Assembly (NCBI GenBank): GCA_045577475.1 | Contig: JAZNIM010000242.1 | Location: forward strand, 1-11,231 | Direction of reading: 5' to 3' | DNA from: UMGS1387 sp045577475 | GTDB lineage: Bacteria; Bacillota; Clostridia; Oscillospirales; CAG-382 | DNA length: 11,231 bases | In this document: positions 6,112-11,231 of the stretch, one piece after another | Layout: every line of letters begins with the position of its first letter | Numbering within the stretch: position 1 is the first letter of the stretch | Notes under the pieces: generated by a model | The model's input: only the letters and a program-made list of their open reading frames with translations | Databases searched by the model: none | What the model was told of the DNA's origin: nothing | Made by a program: the position numbers and the translations under genes

Positions 6112-6140
6112 TTGAATTTTAATAGAATTGATGCTACAAT
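6112..6140 (+). promoter_or_regulatory. Sigma-A promoter of the TIM-barrel isomerase gene
   Basis: The -35 box TTGAAT (6112-6117) and the -10 box TACAAT (6135-6140) have a 17-base spacer. A ribosome binding site GGAGGT (6159-6164) and the ATG at 6172 follow. Confidence 0.8.
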
Positions 6141-6171
6141 ATCCTTGAAATGAAATACGGAGGTATTACTT

Positions 6172-7014
6172 ATGTATAAAAATTACAAAATAACAGGCTT
6201 CAGCGACGAAGCATCAAGCGACATTGTAACTCAGTTTGAAACCATCTCAAGGCTGGGTGTTGAATTCTTTGAACCCAGAGTTGTCAACGGCAAGAATATT
6301 TCTTCACTTACTGAGGAAGAAACCGCAGAGCTTAAAGCAATAATGGAAAACTACGGCATCACTGCCTCCTCAATCGGCTCTCCCATAGGCAAAATTAAGA
6401 CGGGTGATGATTTTGAAGCTCACTTTGAGCTGTTCAAGAATACGGTAAGAGTTGCAAAAGCTATCGGTGCAAGGTACATCAGAATGTTCTCCTTCTTCCT
6501 TCCCGAAGGCGAGGACTATGATACATATACCGAGTTCGTTGTTGAAAAGCTTACACGTATGGTTAAGTACGCAGAACAGGAAGGGGTTATCCTTCTTCAC
6601 GAAAACGAAAAGGGCATTTACGGCAATATAGCAAGAAGATGTAAGGTGCTCTTTGAAAGGATTGTTTCTCCCAACTTCAGAGCAGTGTTTGACTTTTCAA
6701 ACTTCATTGAATGTGATCAGGAAACGATGGAGGCTTACGAAATGCTCAAACCCTATATCGAATATATCCATATCAAGGATAACACCAAAGGAGTAGGCGT
6801 TCTTCCCGCAGGTAAGGGTGAAGGCAAGATTGAAGAAATCCTCCGTGACCTTTATAAGAACGGCTATGACGGCTATCTCAGCCTTGAGCCTCACCTTACA
6901 AAGTATGAAATTCCCAATGACTCAAGCGAGCTTGTGATGAGCTTTGAAACGGATGCCCAAAAGAGATATGCCATTGCATATGAATCCTTGGTTGAAGTTC
7001 TTGACAGACTTTAA
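6172..7014 (+). CDS. Sugar phosphate isomerase/epimerase family protein (xylose-isomerase-like TIM barrel)
   Basis: A predicted cytoplasmic metal-dependent TIM-barrel protein of 280 aa in the xylose isomerase-like / AP endonuclease 2 superfamily (IolE, Hpi and epimerase relatives). The expected metal ligands are all present: Glu144 in LLHENE, Asp174 in VFDFSNF, His200 in YIHIKD and Glu239 in LSLEPH. The N-terminal strand (ITGFSDEAS) and FEPR (33-36) fit the first two barrel strands. G-E-G-K near 216-219 with ILRDLYKNGYDGYLSLEP is a common end signature of this family. The substrate cannot be told from sequence; no sugar transporter or kinase lies nearby. The gene has its own promoter and terminator, so it seems to stand alone. 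GGAGGT lies 7 bases before the ATG. The superfamily is secure, the reaction unknown. Confidence 0.88.
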   Translation: MYKNYKITGFSDEASSDIVTQFETISRLGVEFFEPRVVNGKNISSLTEEETAELKAIMENYGITASSIGSPIGKIKTGDDFEAHFELFKNTVRVAKAIGARYIRMFSFFLPEGEDYDTYTEFVVEKLTRMVKYAEQEGVILLHENEKGIYGNIARRCKVLFERIVSPNFRAVFDFSNFIECDQETMEAYEMLKPYIEYIHIKDNTKGVGVLPAGKGEGKIEEILRDLYKNGYDGYLSLEPHLTKYEIPNDSSELVMSFETDAQKRYAIAYESLVEVLDRL

Positions 7015-7039
7015 TAAAAAACAGCAAAAATGTAACTGT

Positions 7040-7077
7040 GTCCCTTGCACAAGGCGTGTGAGGGACTTGCTTTTTTT
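7040..7077 (+). terminator. Terminator after the isomerase gene
   Basis: GTCCCTTGCAC (7040-7050) pairs with GTGTGAGGGAC (7056-7066), 11 bp including two G-U pairs, with loop AAGGC. TTGC and then seven T (7071-7077) follow. AGCAA (7023-7027) and the upstream A-run can extend the stem with TTGCT and the T-run, so it may work in both directions. Confidence 0.85.
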
Positions 7078-7089
7078 GTAAATTTACGG

Positions 7090-7118
7090 TTGACTTTTCA
7101 GCTGTATTGTAGTATCAT
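7090..7118 (+). promoter_or_regulatory. Likely promoter of the lipoprotein-rlmI-phosphoesterase-glnN unit
   Basis: TTGACT (7090-7095) and TATCAT (7113-7118) have a 17-base spacer. A better TATAAT at 7120-7125 is 24 bases from the -35 box, too far for that pair. It lies right after a terminator and 44 bases before the ATG at 7162. Confidence 0.65.
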
Positions 7119-7161
7119 ATATAATTGAACTAAAACTTATTTAATTTCGGAGGATAATGAC

Positions 7162-7851
7162 ATGAAAAAGATTCTTTTGACTGTGGCAGCGGCGGCTGTA
7201 GCTTTGATGATGCTGTCGGCTTGTTCCGGAAATTCGGCGGATTTTGAACTTACAAATGAGAGCCTTAAAGCGGTAAGTGCTGATAAAGAGGTTGAGTTTA
7301 CTTATAATTCACGTGTGACAGTAACAGAGGGTGCACTTGAAGCATGTGCTTTCGGCGGCGGTGATAAAACTGCAAGCGAAGGTGCTTTTGCCATTAACGG
7401 TGTATCTGTAGGCGACGAATATAAGGATTTTGCACAGGCATTCGGCTTTGGCAAGGGACAGGCAATGTGGGAAACCTGCCTCAGAATCGACGAGGATGAA
7501 GTGCTTTTTGACTATACTCCCTACGCCAATAAAAAGATTGCCTTTGAAAGCTATGACGATGCTTTTCTTACGGTAGGATACTGTACATTTGCCTCTGAAG
7601 GTGAAGAAGCACAGTGGCAGATTATGACCTTTGATTATCTTGAAAAGGTGTGGTCGCTTGAGCTTCAGGAATATCAGAAGGAGCAGATAGGTGATATTTG
7701 CCTTATAAGCGCAGGCTTTGATGAAATGGGTAAGATAAACATGCTTGATGTTTATTACGGCTCATATGAAGCCTTTGAAGAAAATGAGGATTATACAGTA
7801 AATATTGACTATTTTGCACAAGCGGAAAATGAAGCTGCTGTGGAGGAATAA
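7162..7851 (+). CDS. Putative lipoprotein of unknown function
   Basis: A predicted membrane-anchored lipoprotein of 229 aa. The signal peptide has KK, an Ala/Leu/Val-rich core (4-18) and the lipobox LSAC with Cys at 21, followed by SGNSAD. The mature part is strongly acidic, rich in Glu, Asp, Tyr and Phe, with many short beta-type stretches (about 43-56, 76-84, 113-118, 124-143 and 195-202). INGVSVGDEYKDFAQAFGFGKG (79-100) resembles the 'what the protein does at its binding groove' helix-strand segment seen in many small secreted Clostridia proteins, but I cannot name a domain. It is not similar by eye to the other two lipoproteins here. GGAGGA at 7149-7154 lies 7 bases before the ATG. The 3' end carries the ribosome binding site for the methyltransferase gene 2 bases on, so the two are co-translated. 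Function unknown. Confidence 0.8.
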   Translation: MKKILLTVAAAAVALMMLSACSGNSADFELTNESLKAVSADKEVEFTYNSRVTVTEGALEACAFGGGDKTASEGAFAINGVSVGDEYKDFAQAFGFGKGQAMWETCLRIDEDEVLFDYTPYANKKIAFESYDDAFLTVGYCTFASEGEEAQWQIMTFDYLEKVWSLELQEYQKEQIGDICLISAGFDEMGKINMLDVYYGSYEAFEENEDYTVNIDYFAQAENEAAVEE

Positions 7852-7853
7852 TT

Positions 7854-9080
7854 TTGTCCGAAAGAAAGTTTCCTGTTGCAGTAGTAACTGAAAAAGCAAA
7901 AAGAAGCCTTGACAGAGGTCATGTGTGGGTGTATGCCGATGAGGTGCTGTCCGTTACGGGAGAGTACAGAAGCGGAGAGCTTGTGGATGTACGCTCACAA
8001 AAGGGAACCTTCCTCGGTACAGGCTTTATAAATGACAATTCAAAAATCAGAATAAGAGTAATATCCAAAAACGCCAACGATAAGTTTGACGAGGCTTTCT
8101 GGACACGCCGTGTAAGATATGCGGTTGATTACAGAAGGACGGTTATGGGGGACGATTTTTCCTCCTGCAGGCTTATTTTCGGTGAGGCAGACTCTTTTCC
8201 CGGACTGACACTGGATAAGTTTGAAAACGTGCTTGTGGCAGAGGTTCTTTGCCTTGGTATTGACAAAATCAAGCATGTGATTTTCAAGGCGGCGGTGGAG
8301 GTTCTAAGGGAATACGGCGAGAAAATAGATGTTGTTTATGAGCGTAATGATGTAAATGTGCGTACTCTTGAGGGAATGGAAACCTACAAAGGCTACTATG
8401 ACCTTGAAGGGGTTGCAAATGAGGGAGACGGCAAGGTAGTCATCACGGAAAACGGCGTAAAGTATGAGGTTGATTATATCAACGGTCAGAAAACAGGCTT
8501 TTTCCTTGACCAGAAGTATAACCGCCTTGCGGCTGCCGAGATTGCAAAGGGCAAAAGGGTGCTTGACTGCTTTACCCATACAGGCTCATTTGCACTTAAC
8601 TGTGCAAAGGCGGGAGCAAGCCATGTTACGGCGGTGGATATTTCCGAAAGTGCAATTGAGCAGACAAAGAAAAATGCATCCCTTAACGGACTTGAAGAAC
8701 GTATGGACTTTGTGTGTGAGAACGTTTTTGACCTGCTCACGGATATGTACAATAATAAAAAATGCGATTATGACTATATTATCCTTGACCCCCCTGCGTT
8801 TACAAAAAGCCGTTCAACAATAGAAAGTGCAAAAAAGGGTTATAAGGAAATCAACCTCAAGGCAATGAAGCTGCTACCGAGAGGCGGATATCTTGCAACC
8901 TGTTCCTGCAGTCATTTTATGAGCGACGAGCTGTTTCGCAGTATGCTTGAATCGGCGGCAAGGGATGCAGGGGTGACTCTCAGACAGATTGAGGCACGCC
9001 AGCAGTGCCGTGACCATCCGATTTTGCCGAATGTTTCAGAAACCAATTATTTGAAATTCTACATTTTTCAGGTTGTATAA
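7854..9080 (+). CDS. rlmI: Class I SAM-dependent rRNA (cytosine-C5) methyltransferase, RlmI-like
   Basis: Related to RlmI, which makes 5-methylcytosine at position 1962 of 23S rRNA (E. coli numbering). The protein is 408 aa from a TTG at 7854; GGAGGA (7842-7847), inside the end of the lipoprotein gene, lies 6 bases upstream. It has an N-terminal PUA RNA-binding domain (about 6-75), a linker domain (about 80-210) and a Rossmann methyltransferase domain (about 215-408). The domain has VLDCFTHTGSFAL (236-248), the acidic AVDISE (260-265), DPPAFTKS (312-319), YKEINL (330-335) and CSCSH (350-354), whose Cys352 is the likely catalytic residue. The family call is strong; the exact rRNA position is assumed from E. 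coli, as Firmicutes paralogues with other targets exist. It is 11 bases from the next gene. Confidence 0.9.
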   Translation: MSERKFPVAVVTEKAKRSLDRGHVWVYADEVLSVTGEYRSGELVDVRSQKGTFLGTGFINDNSKIRIRVISKNANDKFDEAFWTRRVRYAVDYRRTVMGDDFSSCRLIFGEADSFPGLTLDKFENVLVAEVLCLGIDKIKHVIFKAAVEVLREYGEKIDVVYERNDVNVRTLEGMETYKGYYDLEGVANEGDGKVVITENGVKYEVDYINGQKTGFFLDQKYNRLAAAEIAKGKRVLDCFTHTGSFALNCAKAGASHVTAVDISESAIEQTKKNASLNGLEERMDFVCENVFDLLTDMYNNKKCDYDYIILDPPAFTKSRSTIESAKKGYKEINLKAMKLLPRGGYLATCSCSHFMSDELFRSMLESAARDAGVTLRQIEARQQCRDHPILPNVSETNYLKFYIFQVV

Positions 9081-9091
9081 AGGAGATAATT

Positions 9092-10213
9092 ATGGAAAAC
9101 ATGGATAAATACCTGCTTGATGAGGCGGTTGTCTTTGTTGCAGGCATGAATTACGATATTATCTGGAATACAAATGCTCCGGGGCTTGCTTGGGTTTGCT
9201 GCGGAGAAAAGAAGTATTATGACCATGCCAACGGAAATATTAAGTCTGAGGAAACGGTACATAGAGTTACAATTCCGATGAGTGCTCTTGATGAAGCGGG
9301 ACAGTACACAATCTGCTTCAGAGAAAGCATTGACAGAAAGGCGTATTTCCCCGTGACGGGTGACGAATGTCAAAAGACTTATAAATTCCGTCCTGTCAAA
9401 AAGAACAAGGAGTATAAATTCTACTTCCTTGCCGACACCCATAACGAGTATGAAGACCCAATCAAGGCGGCACAAAAGTATGCAGATGAAATTGATTTTC
9501 TCATGCTTGGCGGAGATATTCCCAATGACTGCGAAAACTTCGATAAGGGCCTGAGAACCATTTTCCGCATATCGGGTGCTGTTGCAAAGGGTGAAATTCC
9601 CGTTGTTTCGGCAAGAGGAAACCACGATACAAGAGGTCATATTGCACCTACCTATCATAGATACAGCCCCCTTGTAAACGGTGAAATGTATTTTACATTT
9701 GTAATAGGCGATATCTTTGGCATCATTCTTGACTGCGGCGAGGATAAGCCCGATGACCATGCAGAGTACGGCTTTGTAAACTGCTTTGAGCCTTACAGAA
9801 ATGCAGTTACCGAATTTATTGAGGATGTTGCAGAAAAGGGCGAATATAAGAATTATAAGCATACCTTTGTAATATGCCATGAAAGAGTAAATGCGGGTAA
9901 CCATAAATCCTTTATCGGCGAGTACGAAAGATGGGTTAAGGCTATCAATAAAATCTCTCCCGATGCAATGCTTTGCGGACATGAGCATACCTGCAAAATC
10001 TTCCCTAAGGGACAAAGGCATTTTGAAACGGATACCGTTATTGAATTTGATACGGTAGTAACAGGGCAGGTAAGAGGAAATAAGAGAACTACCAATGCAA
10101 ACCTTCCCAAAGGCTATACGGGCGGATTTTTCACTCTGACCGATGACGAGCTTAAGATTGCTTTTACAAACGATGAACACGAAATTGAATCGGAACACGT
10201 TATAACGCTTTAA
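9092..10213 (+). CDS. Calcineurin-like metallophosphoesterase with purple-acid-phosphatase-like N-terminal domain
   Basis: A binuclear-metal phosphoesterase of 373 aa, probably cytoplasmic since no signal peptide or membrane segment is visible. The N-terminal part (about 10-95) looks like an Ig/fibronectin-type beta sandwich: IIWNTNAPGLAWVCCG, HRVTIPMSAL and AGQYTICFRE recall the N-terminal domain of purple acid phosphatases. The catalytic domain (about 105-370) has the full metal set: ADTH (Asp115, His117), GGDIPND (Asp142), GNHD (Asn177, His178), CHE (His263) and GHEH (His297, His299). The phosphate substrate cannot be read from the sequence. AAGGAG at 9080-9085 lies 6 bases before the ATG. 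The start is 11 bases after rlmI, and the glutamine synthetase gene begins 30 bases after its end, so all are probably on one transcript. Confidence 0.9.
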   Translation: MENMDKYLLDEAVVFVAGMNYDIIWNTNAPGLAWVCCGEKKYYDHANGNIKSEETVHRVTIPMSALDEAGQYTICFRESIDRKAYFPVTGDECQKTYKFRPVKKNKEYKFYFLADTHNEYEDPIKAAQKYADEIDFLMLGGDIPNDCENFDKGLRTIFRISGAVAKGEIPVVSARGNHDTRGHIAPTYHRYSPLVNGEMYFTFVIGDIFGIILDCGEDKPDDHAEYGFVNCFEPYRNAVTEFIEDVAEKGEYKNYKHTFVICHERVNAGNHKSFIGEYERWVKAINKISPDAMLCGHEHTCKIFPKGQRHFETDTVIEFDTVVTGQVRGNKRTTNANLPKGYTGGFFTLTDDELKIAFTNDEHEIESEHVITL

Positions 10214-10243
10214 ACAACGTAACCTCTTGAAAGGATTTTTTAT

Positions 10244-11231
10244 ATGAGTTCAATACCCGAAATTTTTGCATCCAACGTATTCAATGACGATGTGATGCGT
10301 GATAAGCTTCCTAAGGACGTATATAAGTCCCTTAGAAAAACCATTGAAAACGGTGCGGATCTGGATATTAATGTTGCGAATATTGTGGCAAACGCCATGA
10401 AGGACTGGGCGGTAGAGCATGGCGCAACCCACTTTACCCACTGGTTCCAGCCTTTGACGGGAATTACTGCCGAAAAGCACGACAGCTTTATTACCCCTGT
10501 TTCCAACTGCCATGTAATAATGGAGTTTTCGGGAAAAGAGCTTATTAAGGGCGAAACCGACGCTTCAAGTTTCCCTTCGGGAGGTCTGAGAGCTACATTT
10601 GAAGCAAGAGGCTATACCGCATGGGACCCCACCTCCTACGCCTTTGTTAAGGACGGCTCACTGTTTATTCCCACTGTGTTCTGCTCCTACGGCGGCGAGG
10701 CACTTGATAAAAAGACACCCTTGCTTCATTCGATGGAGGCAATCAACGAGCAGGCTATGAGAATTCTGCGTCTGTTTGGAAATACCACCGCAAAGCGTGT
10801 AAATACCACGGCAGGTGCGGAGCAGGAATATTTTCTCATTGATAAAAAGAACTATGTCAAGCGTGAAGACCTTGTGTTCTGCGGTAGAACACTTTTCGGT
10901 GCAACTCCTCCCAAAGGTCAGGAAATGGACGACCATTACTTCGGTGCTATAAAGCCGAGAATTTCGGCGTTTATGAAGGAGCTTGACGAGGAGCTGTGGA
11001 AGTTCGGAGTGCTTAGTAAAACAAAGCATAACGAAGCGGCTCCCGCACAGCATGAGCTTGCTCCGATATTTACCACAAGTAACCTTGCAACCGACCATAA
11101 TCAGCTGATTATGGAGCTTATGAGAAAGACTGCCGAAAAGCACGGACTTGTGTGTCTGCTTCACGAAAAGCCTTTTGCAGGCGTTAACGGAAGCGGTAAG
11201 CATAATAACTGGTCAATGAGTACGGATTCGG
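10244..11231 (+). CDS. glnN: Glutamine synthetase type III, N-terminal part (3' end outside window)
   Basis: Makes glutamine from glutamate, ammonia and ATP. The frame is open to the window end, 329 codons of a family usually about 690-730 aa, so less than half is seen. It has type III features: HFTHWFQPLTG (63-73), FSGKELIKGETDASSFPSGG (95-114), GYTAWDPTSYAF (123-134), the metal-binding block GAEQEYFLID (191-200), NEAAPAQHELAP (263-274) and NGSGKHNNWS (315-324). Type I enzymes lack the first block and are about 470 aa. The start ATG 10244 lies 8 bases after GAAAGGA (10229-10235). No promoter or terminator is visible in the 30-base gap after the phosphoesterase, and I see no GlnR-type operator there, so transcription may come from upstream or from a promoter inside that gene. 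Confidence 0.95.
   Translation, partial: MSSIPEIFASNVFNDDVMRDKLPKDVYKSLRKTIENGADLDINVANIVANAMKDWAVEHGATHFTHWFQPLTGITAEKHDSFITPVSNCHVIMEFSGKELIKGETDASSFPSGGLRATFEARGYTAWDPTSYAFVKDGSLFIPTVFCSYGGEALDKKTPLLHSMEAINEQAMRILRLFGNTTAKRVNTTAGAEQEYFLIDKKNYVKREDLVFCGRTLFGATPPKGQEMDDHYFGAIKPRISAFMKELDEELWKFGVLSKTKHNEAAPAQHELAPIFTTSNLATDHNQLIMELMRKTAEKHGLVCLLHEKPFAGVNGSGKHNNWSMSTDS

Noticed and set aside
1656..7851. The three lipoproteins as one defence or secretion system
   Set aside because: They are unlike one another, lie in separate transcripts and have no effector or transporter partner.
9068..10198. A 376-codon open frame on the - strand
   Set aside because: It is exactly antisense to the metallophosphoesterase, whose metal motifs are complete. 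The translated - strand frame is rich in Cys, Ile and Asn with no family signature and no ribosome binding site context.
10658..11203. A 181-codon open frame on the - strand
   Set aside because: It is antisense to the glutamine synthetase frame, which has all the type III motifs.

Overview
All genes in this window lie on the + strand. The sequence looks like the chromosome of an anaerobic, gut-type Clostridia bacterium, most likely near the Ruminococcaceae/Oscillospiraceae. This is inferred from four things: the rplU-prp-rpmA-obgE order with a Prp-cleaved L27; strong AGGAGG ribosome binding sites with GTG and TTG starts; many small acidic lipoproteins; and a type III glutamine synthetase. I see no phage, plasmid, CRISPR, tRNA or rRNA sequence.

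Layout. Bases 1-603 are the C-terminal half of a seryl-tRNA synthetase. A compact double-hairpin inverted repeat (611-694) separates it from nadA (quinolinate synthase), which is followed by a lipoprotein with two copies of one domain and a rho-independent terminator (about 2579-2608). A consensus sigma-A promoter then drives a second lipoprotein (2675-3388).

Another near-consensus promoter (3408-3436) and a probable L21 leader RNA precede rplU (L21), prp (the cysteine protease that trims L27), rpmA (L27, with the cleavable N-terminal extension) and obgE (ribosome-assembly GTPase). A strong terminator lies between rpmA and obgE, so obgE is probably transcribed by partial read-through. This block acts in 50S subunit assembly.

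After obgE is a gene remnant (5841-6003). It seems to keep only the first and last codons of an alkaline-phosphatase-superfamily protein. A terminator and a promoter follow, then a sugar phosphate isomerase/epimerase-like TIM-barrel gene with its own terminator. The last transcription unit appears to start at about 7090-7118. It holds a third lipoprotein, an RlmI-type rRNA methyltransferase, a metallophosphoesterase and the 5' part of a type III glutamine synthetase, with gaps of 2, 11 and 30 bases and no visible terminator between them.

Most of the window is core housekeeping. The points most worth checking are the BIME-like repeat against nadA, the internally deleted phosphatase gene, the internal terminator before obgE, the duplicated-domain lipoprotein, and the placement of glutamine synthetase at the end of an unrelated operon. 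I did not find a convincing new multi-gene system.
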